Source: Parabacteroides distasonis (GTDB lineage: Bacteria; Bacteroidota; Bacteroidia; Bacteroidales; Tannerellaceae). Taken from it: a stretch of 33,293 nt of DNA. The stretch's first letter is position 1, and each line of letters opens with the position of its first letter. Under the pieces are notes generated by a model that saw nothing but the letters and a program-made list of their open reading frames with translations, had not been told where the DNA came from and ran no database searches. The stretch covers positions 1 through 33,293 of the forward strand of contig NZ_SRYM01000048.1 in NCBI RefSeq assembly GCF_004793765.1, written 5' to 3'. A program made the position numbers and the translations under genes. This document shows positions 24,358 to 32,020 of this stretch, piece after piece.

Positions 24358-24978
24358 TTATTTCCTCCCAAATCTTGTATAAGTTTCAAATGCAAAAGCT
24401 AAAAATTTGTACCATTCATCGGCTGTTTTATAATCCAATTTTACATTTACACATACTGACCTATAAACAACATTAGTGCATACTTCTACCATACAGCCAT
24501 CATCGCTAAAGGCAGGAGCTATCGGAAGTGCAGCGCAATTACCTATACGCTCTTTTAGGGTTTCACCTATAGTGAAAGTAATAAAATAGTCAGACAATCC
24601 AAAATCAGGTGTAGGGCAATCCTCATATCCAGGTTCATCTAATTTACTGAAAACTATAGCTGAAGACTTTCCTAATTTGCGCAGTATATCTGGTACGACA
24701 TTTAAGAACTGCGATACAGCTTTTTGCTTCATTACCTCTTCTTCAGATTCTTTGCTGTCGTTTATCAGTTCCACATCCTCGGCAAGTTCCTTAAAGAAAT
24801 TGCGGTTCAGTACTTTTGAAATTTGCTTCAACTGAGCAATATCCATTTTGCTGCGTTTAAAAATGTCATAAACATTATTTCTTTGGCAGCAAATCATCTT
24901 AGCAAATTCAGTAATCGGAATTTGTTGTTTGCGAACTTCATTTTCTATGAGTTCTCCTATAGTTCTTTTGTTTGTCAT
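24358..24978 (-). CDS. XRE-like helix-turn-helix regulator with unknown C-terminal domain
   Basis: This 206-residue protein has an N-terminal Cro/CI-type HTH (about 1-65): ITEFAKMICCQRNNVYDIFKRSKMDIAQLKQISKVLN. A Glu/Lys linker and a C-terminal domain of about 110 residues with several Cys follow; the latter could sense a signal. It is the first gene of a three-gene leftward operon and may autoregulate it. An upstream in-frame ATG (25005) lies inside the promoter's -7 box at 25003-25010, so 24978 is the better start. Confidence 0.8.
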   Translation of the reverse strand: MTNKRTIGELIENEVRKQQIPITEFAKMICCQRNNVYDIFKRSKMDIAQLKQISKVLNRNFFKELAEDVELINDSKESEEEVMKQKAVSQFLNVVPDILRKLGKSSAIVFSKLDEPGYEDCPTPDFGLSDYFITFTIGETLKERIGNCAALPIAPAFSDDGCMVEVCTNVVYRSVCVNVKLDYKTADEWYKFLAFAFETYTRFGRK

Positions 24979-25002
24979 ATTAACAGTTTTGATTTTACAA
25001 TG

Positions 25003-25010
25003 CAAAGTTA
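25003..25010 (-). promoter_or_regulatory. -7 box of regulator-HNH operon
   Basis: TAACTTTG on the minus strand lies 25 nt upstream of ATG 24978. It decides the start codon, because a start at 25005 would fall within the promoter. Confidence 0.6.
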
Positions 25011-25064
25011 TATGACATCCGACAAAACATCGTAAAACGTGTGTATCATCTTATTGTACAACTT

Positions 25065-25724
25065 TTATTCTTCCAATACTTCGTCATCATCGAAATTTTC
25101 GCCCTCAATCTGAACATCTTCGCCAAGCATCTGCTTATAAACAATTTGCACGGTCTTATATTCGTCATCATCCATGTCGTATGATGCTACAATCTTGTTC
25201 ATGTCCTTGTCAAACAGATACTTCATTTCCCCGAAAACGATTTGCCCAGCATTGTTGTTGGCACGAAAACGATGTCGAGCTTTAAAACCTATAAACAACT
25301 GTTCTTTATCCAGCATGGTTTTCAGTTCGTCTGCAAGTTTCTTTGCTTTTTTCTCCGCATTTTTTTTATTCTGTGCGTTCTCGTCATATTCATCTTTTGC
25401 TTCTTGATATTCATTCTTGCTATAAGCAGATTGGTATGGTCCGCTCCAAATAGACATTGAAGATTTTGCACTCTTCATCTTTCTGTCATATTCATCAATA
25501 GACATCCCTATTTTGCATAATTGTATTGTTTTTTCATAAAATACAGGATCATCAAAAGGAGTAAATGCGCTATCAACCTGAGTTTCCGCCGGGTCGTACG
25601 TTTCAGGATGATACAATGTTTTCTTTATATCCTCTTCTATCAATGTGTTCGCCTTATCTTCCAGCGATTTGCTGCATGATGCAAACAATGTAACGAGCAA
25701 AGCTCCTAATAATATTCTTCTCAT
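25065..25724 (-). CDS. Lipoprotein of unknown function with coiled coil
   Basis: This 219-residue protein has a lipoprotein signal, lipobox FASC. A charged helical stretch (about 100-140, rich in Lys, Glu and Ala, e.g. NAQNKKNAEKKAKKLADELK) looks like a coiled coil. It is followed by a compact domain and an acidic tail ending EGENFDDDEVLEE. I recognise no family. It lies between the relaxase and the regulator operon in element B, behind a structured leader (25745-25922). A surface or entry-exclusion role would be a guess. Confidence 0.7.
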   Translation of the reverse strand: MRRILLGALLVTLFASCSKSLEDKANTLIEEDIKKTLYHPETYDPAETQVDSAFTPFDDPVFYEKTIQLCKIGMSIDEYDRKMKSAKSSMSIWSGPYQSAYSKNEYQEAKDEYDENAQNKKNAEKKAKKLADELKTMLDKEQLFIGFKARHRFRANNNAGQIVFGEMKYLFDKDMNKIVASYDMDDDEYKTVQIVYKQMLGEDVQIEGENFDDDEVLEE

Positions 25725-25744
25725 ATTCTTTGTTTTTTAGTTAC

Positions 25745-25922
25745 AAAAAAGCGCAGACATACGCCATACGCTTCACGGTTCACCACAAACCATCATCAAA
25801 TATGGGATGCCTGCGCCCGTATGGGTGCAGTCCCAATATTGATGATTTGCTCTTTTACTTGCGGTGGTGATTGTGAAGCTATTGAGCAATATGTCTTGGA
25901 AAGAGTCACCTCAATCCAAGTG
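25745..25922 (-). ncRNA. Structured leader or small RNA upstream of the lipoprotein
   Basis: About 180 nt lie between a -7 box (25923-25930) and the lipoprotein gene. A 10-bp stem (25807-25816 with 25751-25760, one G-U) is followed by six U, as in a terminator. Alternative pairings overlap it: CCAUACG (25824-25818) with CGUAUGG (25770-25764), and AUCAUCAA with UUGAUGAU. The layout fits an attenuated leader or a stand-alone small RNA. I know no Rfam family for it. Confidence 0.5.
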
Positions 25923-25930
25923 CAAAAGTA
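25923..25930 (-). promoter_or_regulatory. -7 box of leader RNA/lipoprotein
   Basis: TACTTTTG on the minus strand matches TAnnTTTG. It directly follows the relaxase terminator. Confidence 0.5.
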
Positions 25931-25966
25931 CAAAAAATCCGTGATATGGCATTCAACTATCACGGA
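25930..25966 (-). terminator. Rho-independent terminator of relaxase gene
   Basis: A perfect 9-bp stem TCCGTGATA/TATCACGGA (25958-25966 with 25938-25946 on the minus strand) is followed by six T. It begins about 11 nt past the relaxase stop. Confidence 0.85.
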
Positions 25967-25977
25967 CTTTATTTGAT

Positions 25978-27282
25978 TTACAACTGAATACCCCTGTTTT
26001 GTTTCCTTGTCGGCAATCCCAACGCTTCCATAAACTCATCTTTCCTGCGTCTGAACCAACTTACATGCGAAACTCCGTCTATCTTGAAATCGAAATTACC
26101 TTCCGTATTCTGTTTGAGAGAGCAAACCGCACCGTCAGCCTTAAAGTGCTGCCTGAACTCGGGAGAATAAAGGTCGCCTTTAATTGAAACGTCCTTGAAT
26201 GCACACAGTTTCCTGATAAGCCCATCGCCAAAATTCAGAGTGTCACGCAAGAACTTTATTGTCGGCATCAGCTTTTCAACATACGGGAAATAGCGTTTGA
26301 CGAAATTCACGAACTCTGACAGCTTGCGATGCCGCTGTTCATATGCATCCGTTATCTCCTGTATGCGCTTTGCCTGTTGCTGTTCCCTTTGTCGGGCTTC
26401 TTCTTCAAGCTCAAATATACGCTCATGCAGATTCCTGTTCCCCCTCTCCAATGTCCTGACTTTATTGCTGCCGAAAAGAGAGCCGACACTCTCGGCGATG
26501 TTGGCAGCTGCGGTTGTTGCCGCACCTTTCAGCTTTTCAGTCTGTATCTCCCTTTTCGCCCGTCTGAGTTCCTCCTGTGCCGTTTCCCTGCGGTCTTGAA
26601 GTTGCTCTATATCTGTCTGTAACTGCTCTGTCTGTTGCACCAAATCACGATAATACTGCCGTGTGGAAATGTGCTTTGCTTCAGAACCGTCTATGCCACG
26701 TTGCAATCCGTATCTGCTCATGGCTTGGGCGTATGTGTCCTGATAGGATTTGAGTTTGGTACGTGTCATTATATCATCGGCACACAATCGGACTGTGTCT
26801 GTCGGTTTCTTGCGGTATCGCATCTTCACCTGTTCCTCCTTCTTCTTGCGTTTGCGTTCTCCTCTGACAATGGGAACAAGTGTAGCATGTATGTGCGGTG
26901 TCTGCTCGTCCATGTGCAGGACTGCCGACACGATATTCTCCTTGCCGAATGTGTCAGCGAGGTATTTCAGATTGTCGCTGCACCATTCATCAAGCCTCCC
27001 ATCATTGGTGATACGTTCCATATCCTCGTGGGTTCCCGTAAGCAGGATACGGATTGCCCTCACTTGATTGTTGCCGATTTTGCGTGTCAGTCCTGCGGTG
27101 TCCAACCGGTGCTGTATAGCCTGTGTCCTGTTTTCAATACCGTCAGGAAAACTTATCAATTCCCGATTGAGATGCGTCCTGCCTGCATCCGCATTCTTCG
27201 GTCGGATGGTGCGCTCTATGTGCGCTGACATGGCGGCATCCGTTCCGCTTGTTTTCTCCATGTGTAATACTGCGTAGCCCAT
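25978..27282 (-). CDS. MobV-family relaxase (Mob/Pre)
   Basis: This 434-residue relaxase would nick the element's oriT and lead the strand into a recipient. The N-terminus GYAVLHMEK...HIERTIRP is typical of Mob/Pre proteins. The metal-binding motif LHMDEQTPHIHATLVPI (about 120-136) is the MobV hallmark. A long coiled coil (about 210-340, Gln/Glu/Arg-rich) follows, then a C-terminal domain ending in a basic tail. I start at ATG 27282; the ten extra upstream residues in frame do not look native. With no type IV secretion genes in the window, it must rely on a helper conjugative system. A hairpin-rich oriT candidate lies just upstream. Confidence 0.92.
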   Translation of the reverse strand: MGYAVLHMEKTSGTDAAMSAHIERTIRPKNADAGRTHLNRELISFPDGIENRTQAIQHRLDTAGLTRKIGNNQVRAIRILLTGTHEDMERITNDGRLDEWCSDNLKYLADTFGKENIVSAVLHMDEQTPHIHATLVPIVRGERKRKKKEEQVKMRYRKKPTDTVRLCADDIMTRTKLKSYQDTYAQAMSRYGLQRGIDGSEAKHISTRQYYRDLVQQTEQLQTDIEQLQDRRETAQEELRRAKREIQTEKLKGAATTAAANIAESVGSLFGSNKVRTLERGNRNLHERIFELEEEARQREQQQAKRIQEITDAYEQRHRKLSEFVNFVKRYFPYVEKLMPTIKFLRDTLNFGDGLIRKLCAFKDVSIKGDLYSPEFRQHFKADGAVCSLKQNTEGNFDFKIDGVSHVSWFRRRKDEFMEALGLPTRKQNRGIQL

Positions 27283-27332
27283 ATATGACTTCTTTTTTAG
27301 TTTGTGAAACAATGATTGATGATTGCTTTTGT

Positions 27333-27440
27333 ACGGCTTCTGCCGTTGGTCGGGAGAGTCCAGAGAGGTGCAACCTCTTTGGCTTATTGGGGAATTTTCA
27401 GCGTTGCTTGCAATGCGGTTCGGAAAATTCCCTAATAAGC
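27333..27440. other. Candidate oriT: nested hairpins upstream of relaxase
   Basis: The non-coding gap before the relaxase holds an 18-bp inverted repeat with one mismatch (27382-27399 with 27423-27440). Its inner loop can itself fold (GCGTTGC/GCAATGC). Two smaller hairpins lie to the left: ACGGC-TTCT-GCCGT (27333-27346) and AGAGGT-GCA-ACCTCT (27364-27378). MobV relaxases act on hairpins next to their own gene, so oriT is the best reading. The nick site cannot be placed. Confidence 0.65.
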
Positions 27441-27490
27441 TATGGTATTTTCCGCCGGTAAATATCCGTGTGGCTGCTGAGTCCCTCTCC

Positions 27491-27601
27491 CTACATTTTC
27501 AGCCCTCGCTTCTTCGGTGGCTGCATTATCCGCCTTGCGGATTGGACTTGCGGCTCCTGCTTCATCGGCTCTGCCGATTGGGACAAAGGCTTACCGCACA
27601 G
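27491..27601 (-). pseudogene. In-frame relic of the primase C-terminus
   Basis: After the primase TAA (27602-27604) the same frame stays open for 36 codons, starting LCGKPLSQSAEPMKQEPQVQ and ending GLKM followed by TAG at 27491-27493. It is a Pro/Lys-rich tail. One base change (TAA to TAC or TAT, Tyr) would rejoin it to the primase. Confidence 0.6.
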
Positions 27602-28456
27602 TTAATCGTTCAAATCCTTGTAGCCCCTGTAATTGTCGGAGAAGTCACGGAGGCGTCCGGAAAACTCTTTTCTCAGTTCCTGATATGCCCTTATCCCTGC
27701 CTCGTCATTGTCGAGCAGGCAGTGGATGCGCTCATATCCGTGCAGCGTATCTATGGCTTTGGAAACATTGGAAACCGAATTGAGGACAACGTAATCCTGC
27801 CTGTCAAGGTCAGGCATGGTCGGGCAGTTCTTCATCCGTAACGTGAGAAATGAAAGATAGTCCGTCATGCCCTCGAACACGAGGCATTTTTCTCGCCGCT
27901 CTCCCCGCTGCCGGATATGGCTGATGTCCTTCGGTGCTATGCAGCCTTTGAAGAATCGGTTGCGCACCTCGTAGCCTCCTGCCACATTAGGGAAGCCGAT
28001 AGCGAAATAAGGCTTGCCGTTGTTGATAAAATGCAGTTCCTTGCACTCCGGCTTTGCAAGAGCTGTGTTTATCCCACGTTCCTGCAAGTAGCGCAGTAAT
28101 GCCGGATGCGAAAGTTCCCGTACCTCCAAATGTTGGAAACTCGGCTCGTATGGTTGCCGGCGAAAAGAGAAAGATACAGGTCGGATGTGCGGTGCCTGTT
28201 CCGCAATCCTGTCGAGCAAATAGGGAACATAATCCGAGCCATATAGTTCCTGTGCCAAAGTGATGATGTTGCCGCCTCTACCCAGCCCGTAATCGAACCA
28301 CAGGTTACGGTCGGTGTTCACCTTGAACGATGCTTCCGTTTCCCGGCGGAACGGGGATTTATACCACAGGCTGCCGCTTTGCTGTTTCACGGGCGAGTAG
28401 CCCAGACTTTGCAGGTAGTCTGCAATCTTGATTTGTTTTGCATCTTGGATGTTCAT
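27602..28456 (-). CDS. TOPRIM-domain DNA primase (C-terminally truncated)
   Basis: This 284-residue plasmid/element-type primase has an N-terminal DnaG-like region (about 1-70: KIADYLQSLGY...LWYKSPFRRETEASFKV...WFDYGLGRGGNIITLA) without the usual zinc Cys residues. A C-terminal TOPRIM domain carries CLVFEGMTDYLSFLTL (catalytic Glu, about 191) and HCLLDNDEAG (DxD-type acidic residues, about 243-249). It would prime lagging-strand or conversion synthesis of the excised or transferred element together with the helicase two genes upstream. It ends early at KDLND, and an in-frame tail of 36 codons continues beyond the stop. The catalytic domain is complete, so it may still work. Confidence 0.88.
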   Translation of the reverse strand: MNIQDAKQIKIADYLQSLGYSPVKQQSGSLWYKSPFRRETEASFKVNTDRNLWFDYGLGRGGNIITLAQELYGSDYVPYLLDRIAEQAPHIRPVSFSFRRQPYEPSFQHLEVRELSHPALLRYLQERGINTALAKPECKELHFINNGKPYFAIGFPNVAGGYEVRNRFFKGCIAPKDISHIRQRGERREKCLVFEGMTDYLSFLTLRMKNCPTMPDLDRQDYVVLNSVSNVSKAIDTLHGYERIHCLLDNDEAGIRAYQELRKEFSGRLRDFSDNYRGYKDLND

Positions 28457-28459
28457 ATT

Positions 28460-28708
28460 TCAGTCTTTTAATTGGTTTAGTATTATAGTGGGGTTGATGA
28501 TGGTTGGAAAAACGTTGATTTGATGAATGGATAGTTTAATATCCTTATATACAGTATTATACTTCCTCAACGGCTTCTCAACAAACCACTCGCCAAAAGA
28601 GAAATCAACAGTCGGACGGTGTGTTATCCTCAACTCCTCTTTTGGAGTGTTGAGATTTTGTTGAGAGTGTATATCACTTGTTATCAGCATAGTTATATTC
28701 CTATTCAT
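28460..28708 (-). CDS. Small hypothetical protein between helicase and primase
   Basis: This 82-residue frame starts at ATG 28708. It fills the gap between helicase and primase tightly: 24 bp after the helicase stop and 3 bp before the primase start. No signal peptide or known motif is visible; a central RPTVDFSFGEWFVEKPLRKY is the most structured-looking part. The spacing supports a real, cotranscribed gene. A and T content is higher than in its neighbours, so it is not certain. Confidence 0.5.
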   Translation of the reverse strand: MNRNITMLITSDIHSQQNLNTPKEELRITHRPTVDFSFGEWFVEKPLRKYNTVYKDIKLSIHQINVFPTIINPTIILNQLKD

Positions 28709-28732
28709 CAATTCAACAAAAAAATAATAGAA

Positions 28733-29974
28733 TTACAGAGATTCAAGCTGTTCCCTTGTGATGGTGTAATAGCGTCCCACCCTCCTTATCGGCTCATACC
28801 GACATTCCCGATTGTAGTTCAACTGGTAGGTGGTATATGTCAGACCGTTGGGCGCAGGCGTCAGTTTCCAGCACTCCTGCAATACCTTTCTCACTTGGTG
28901 CTTTTCCGCTTTGACCTGCGTGTTTACCAACAGCACAAGAATATCATTCGGGCAGAAGGAAAATGTGTCTGTGCCGACACTTTCCATGATGTCAAGGATA
29001 AGTTCGTGTATCTCTATCTCCAACCGATTGCGGTTGCTGCGGATAATCTTACGCAAGGCTTCGGTATGCAGAAGCGATGGAGCAAACCACATACGGCTCT
29101 CTTTTTCGGTGGATAGGTTTCTGCGTTGCAGGAAATGGAGAAAGGCGGGTATCTCCGCTTTCAGCTTTTGCAGGAAGTCGGTATCATCGGACTGCAGGCG
29201 GTCTATCTTACGCACCCAATAACGTGTTTCCCCTGCGTCGATGATGACTGGCAGATACTCATTGTTGGAACACAACACGAATTTGGCAAAGAAAGCTATC
29301 TCGTCACGGTCTTTGCCTTTGGCTTCCATCTTGTAGGAGAGCGTGGTGCTGAGATTCTTCAACCGCTCGCTGTCTTCCCTGCGGTTGAGCAGCACCTCGT
29401 CCACGAGGATAAGCAGCTTGCCTGCCCAGTCTGAATTGAACTGGCTGCGGAAATCCTCGTTGGTGTTGAATGTGACATTGTTTTGAAACAGGGCTTTCAG
29501 AAAGTTAAGGAACGTGCTTTTGCCGGTGTTGCGCTCCTCCGATACCAACAGCAGGATGGGCAACTTCTGGACGGGATGCAGATAGAGCAGCTGCAAGTAG
29601 TCCATGCCCAATTCGTACTGTTCCCCGAAGATGTGCCGTACCAAAGATTGGATATGCGTGAAATCGCCCTCTTCCGGTCTGTGGTCTATCGGCTCATAGA
29701 GGTTCAGGAACTTGCCGATTACAGGCTGATACCTGGCGTGTTCGGGTACGGTGCAGAAGCCGTCATACTTCGGCACCGTAGCGAGATAGTCCCTGCCATA
29801 GTCCTGCCGCAGCGTCTCGTTGTTCCATACGATACGCTTCTTCACATAGCCTCCGTTCAGTCGGGGCTGGTTCACTAACTTGTAGAGGGTCGTACCCACA
29901 CGGATAAACTCCTCCTTTGCCATGACGCTGTCCGATGGCGGTCGCTGGCTGTCTTTTTCTTCTTTGGCTGTCAT
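28733..29974 (-). CDS. SF3-type replicative helicase (DUF5906/VirE-like ATPase)
   Basis: This 413-residue AAA+ ATPase resembles phage and plasmid superfamily 3 helicases. It has a P-loop SEERNTGKST (about 144-153), Walker B LLILVDEVLL (about 184-193), and a sensor region FVLCSNNEYLPV followed by an Arg-rich ETRYWVRKID. The C-terminal part (about 310-413) looks like a winged-helix DNA-binding domain. Together with the downstream primase it forms a replication module for the circular form. It heads the helicase-small ORF-primase transcript, driven from a box at 30009-30016. Confidence 0.88.
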   Translation of the reverse strand: MTAKEEKDSQRPPSDSVMAKEEFIRVGTTLYKLVNQPRLNGGYVKKRIVWNNETLRQDYGRDYLATVPKYDGFCTVPEHARYQPVIGKFLNLYEPIDHRPEEGDFTHIQSLVRHIFGEQYELGMDYLQLLYLHPVQKLPILLLVSEERNTGKSTFLNFLKALFQNNVTFNTNEDFRSQFNSDWAGKLLILVDEVLLNRREDSERLKNLSTTLSYKMEAKGKDRDEIAFFAKFVLCSNNEYLPVIIDAGETRYWVRKIDRLQSDDTDFLQKLKAEIPAFLHFLQRRNLSTEKESRMWFAPSLLHTEALRKIIRSNRNRLEIEIHELILDIMESVGTDTFSFCPNDILVLLVNTQVKAEKHQVRKVLQECWKLTPAPNGLTYTTYQLNYNRECRYEPIRRVGRYYTITREQLESL

Positions 29975-30008
29975 ATTATTCGATTTTAGTTTGATAAAAT
30001 GTCAGCCA

Positions 30009-30016
30009 CAAAAGTA
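30009..30016 (-). promoter_or_regulatory. -7 box of helicase-primase transcript
   Basis: TACTTTTG on the minus strand lies 34 nt upstream of the helicase ATG and matches TAnnTTTG. Confidence 0.5.
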
Positions 30017-30120
30017 TAATCAATTATCGTACAGCCTGTTAAGCAAAACGCAGCAGAACGCAGAAAAAAGCGAATCGAGACAGGAAAATCAATGGTTCGT
30101 GGTTGAAAACAGATGTAAAA

Positions 30121-30167
30121 ACAAAAAATCCCGAAGAAGCAGGTCTGAAACAGTTGATTCTTCGGGA
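30121..30167 (-). terminator. Rho-independent terminator of integrase transcript
   Basis: A perfect 10-bp stem TCCCGAAGAA/TTCTTCGGGA (30158-30167 with 30129-30138 on the minus strand) is followed by a T-rich tract. It separates the integrase module from the replication module. Confidence 0.85.
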
Positions 30168-30172
30168 CTGAA

Positions 30173-30235
30173 TATAAATACATTAATACGAATGAATGGC
30201 AACACACCTATGTGGTTATCCGTATAAATACATTA
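30173..30235. repeat. Pair of 13-bp direct repeats between integrase and replication modules
   Basis: TATAAATACATTA occurs at 30173-30185 and 30223-30235, starts 50 bp apart. A CTATGTG/CACATAG inverted pair lies nearby. This fits a regulator or replication-initiator binding site, but two copies are weak evidence. Confidence 0.5.
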
Positions 30236-30291
30236 TTGACAATGGGAATACACATAGATTTAACTACTTCATGTCGCCATCTTAATAGGCT

Positions 30292-30684
30292 TTACGCCTG
30301 ATAATTAAATGAATCCATATTGTTGGATACCAGCGAAAAGAAGATGCTTGTTTTCTCTTTTCGCAAGTACAGCCTTTCAAATATGGCTTTGCGCACCTGT
30401 TCCGCACCTAAGCTGTTGATACGGAAAGCGAGTGCCGCTATCATTGGAAAGCCGAACACATCGGCATAACAACCGTTTTCCAAGCAAACATATTTCTGCA
30501 CCTCGTATTCTTTCAGGACACCGCTTTTATACACGGCTCTGACAGCGGCACGGAGTGTCGGGGCGATTACCCCGAACAGCTCCACCAATTCCGGTTCAGA
30601 CATCCAAACATTTTCATTCGGTATATCAGGCAGTATTACCTTACCATATTCTGTTGTGGTTATGATAACTCTTTCCATACTCAT
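30292..30684 (-). CDS. Small DNA-binding-like protein downstream of integrase
   Basis: This protein of about 130 residues contains MSEPELVELFGVIAPTLRAAVRAVYKSGVLKEYEVQKY, resembling a winged helix or HTH and the N-terminal part of RhuM-like proteins. It starts 10 bp after the integrase stop and is followed by a terminator, so it is cotranscribed with the integrase. A role in excision or recombination directionality is plausible from context only. An in-frame TTG at 30702 is a less likely start than ATG 30684 (or 30678). Confidence 0.7.
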   Translation of the reverse strand: MSMERVIITTTEYGKVILPDIPNENVWMSEPELVELFGVIAPTLRAAVRAVYKSGVLKEYEVQKYVCLENGCYADVFGFPMIAALAFRINSLGAEQVRKAIFERLYLRKEKTSIFFSLVSNNMDSFNYQA

Positions 30685-30694
30685 GCTTTCAAGT

Positions 30695-31906
30695 TCATAC
30701 AAGTTTCATCTTGTCGCTAATTTTGCTTTCCAGCATGGAAAAATCCTTGTCCAGCTTTTCCGTGGTTATCTTGGCGTAATGCTGTGTGGTGGTAATCTTC
30801 GTATGCCCCAGCACCTTGCTCACGCTCTCTATCGGCATACCGTTCGAAATAGCCATCACCGCATACGAGTGGCGGCTCATGTGGAAGGTCAGATGCTTGT
30901 TTATCCCACATTCCGCTGCAATCTGTTTCAGCAGAACATTCGTCCAGCCGTTCCGATAGAAATTGAACAGGCGTTTTCCTCTGCGGAACGGTTCGTAACG
31001 GTCTATGATTTTACATGCACTCTCCATCAGCTTCACACGGAAGGGGATATTCGTCTTTTGCCGTACCGATGAAATCCACAGGCTGCCGTTTATAGTGACA
31101 AGGTTGTCGGTAGTGAGGTTCTTGATGTCGATGAACGATATTCCCGTCAGGCATCCGAAGATGAAAACATCCCTGACAACCGTCATTGCAGGGTCATCGA
31201 AACGGTGCGACATGAGCGTCTGCACTTCTTTCTCCGTTAGAAATTCTCGCTCCTTTGTGCCGCCGCTGACATAACAGTTGGCAAACGGGTCTCTCGGTAT
31301 CAGACCATTCTTGTGTGCATGGGTCACGATAGACCTCAGCGGAGCACAATACAGTCTGATTGTGGATTGTTGCACACCCACTTCATTGCGGAGATAGATG
31401 CAGTACTGGTTCAGAAAATCCTCTGTGAGTTCGTTCATGCCGATGTCGTTCCGCTTGTAGTAATACTTGATGAAGTTAGCCACATGGGTGCGGGATATGG
31501 TATGCTTGTATAAGGTTTCCTTTGTCCTGTCCTTGCCCACACGTCTGGCGAAGTCTGCATTATGCTTGTCGAAGGCACGGAGCAGCGTTTCATACTCCGT
31601 ACCGATGCCCTGATAAGCATTGCGTACCATTTCCGCCGTCACGAAAGCCTCACGGTCGGAAATGCGTTGGTAGTGCTTGATGATTTGCGCCTTGATGTTG
31701 TCAAGGGCAAAGTTGATGTCCCGAGCCTCCTTGCTTTTTCCTTTCACCTTGTTGGCTTTGGTGTCCCATAACTCCACCGCTACGGAATACTTGCAGCTGA
31801 ACTGCGCCTGCGTCCCGTTGATTGTCACCCGTCCCATGATGGGAACAATACCGTTTTTCTCCTTGCTCCTGTTCACGAAGAACAGCACTTTGAATGTCGC
31901 TCTCAT
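30695..31906 (-). CDS. IntDOT-like tyrosine integrase of element B
   Basis: This 403-residue integrase has an N-terminal arm-binding region (MRATFKVLFFVNRSKEKNGIVPIMGRVTING), a SAM-like core-binding domain (about 105-200) and a catalytic domain. LTGISFIDIKNL has Ser where most recombinases have the first catalytic Arg, as in IntDOT. It then has FHMSRHSYA (His and Arg of HxxR), VLGHTKITTTQHYAKI with the second His, and Tyr as nucleophile. I start at ATG 31906 because a -7 box (31927-31934) lies just upstream of it and inside the longer frame. It should integrate element B at CTACCTCAAA-type sites and, with partners, excise it. Confidence 0.92.
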   Translation of the reverse strand: MRATFKVLFFVNRSKEKNGIVPIMGRVTINGTQAQFSCKYSVAVELWDTKANKVKGKSKEARDINFALDNIKAQIIKHYQRISDREAFVTAEMVRNAYQGIGTEYETLLRAFDKHNADFARRVGKDRTKETLYKHTISRTHVANFIKYYYKRNDIGMNELTEDFLNQYCIYLRNEVGVQQSTIRLYCAPLRSIVTHAHKNGLIPRDPFANCYVSGGTKEREFLTEKEVQTLMSHRFDDPAMTVVRDVFIFGCLTGISFIDIKNLTTDNLVTINGSLWISSVRQKTNIPFRVKLMESACKIIDRYEPFRRGKRLFNFYRNGWTNVLLKQIAAECGINKHLTFHMSRHSYAVMAISNGMPIESVSKVLGHTKITTTQHYAKITTEKLDKDFSMLESKISDKMKLV

Positions 31907-31926
31907 ACTGTCTGCTTTTTTGGTTG

Positions 31927-31934
31927 CAAAATTA
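31927..31934 (-). promoter_or_regulatory. -7 box of element B integrase
   Basis: TAATTTTG on the minus strand lies 20 nt upstream of ATG 31906 and matches TAnnTTTG. It supports that start. Confidence 0.6.
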
Positions 31935-32020
31935 GTTTCACATGCGCCAAATGGCTGAAAGCAAACCTCTGCAGAACAGCGCAAAATCAGTATTGGGTTG
32001 TTAAAAATGCAGGTTTGTCG

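Noticed and set aside
24976-25005. Longer start of the XRE-like regulator at 25005
   Set aside because: That ATG falls inside the -7 promoter box. ATG 24978 gives a normal leader.
26635-27228. 197-codon plus-strand frame opposite the relaxase
   Set aside because: It is antisense to a strong MobV relaxase with intact motifs, so it is a shadow frame.
27528-27578. Two short hairpins (ATCCGC-CTT-GCGGAT and ATCGGC-TCT-GCCGAT) as part of oriT
   Set aside because: They lie within the in-frame relic of the primase C-terminus and are better explained as former coding sequence.
31907-31984. 26-residue N-terminal extension of the element B integrase
   Set aside because: It overlaps the likely promoter box and does not resemble the family start MRATFKV.
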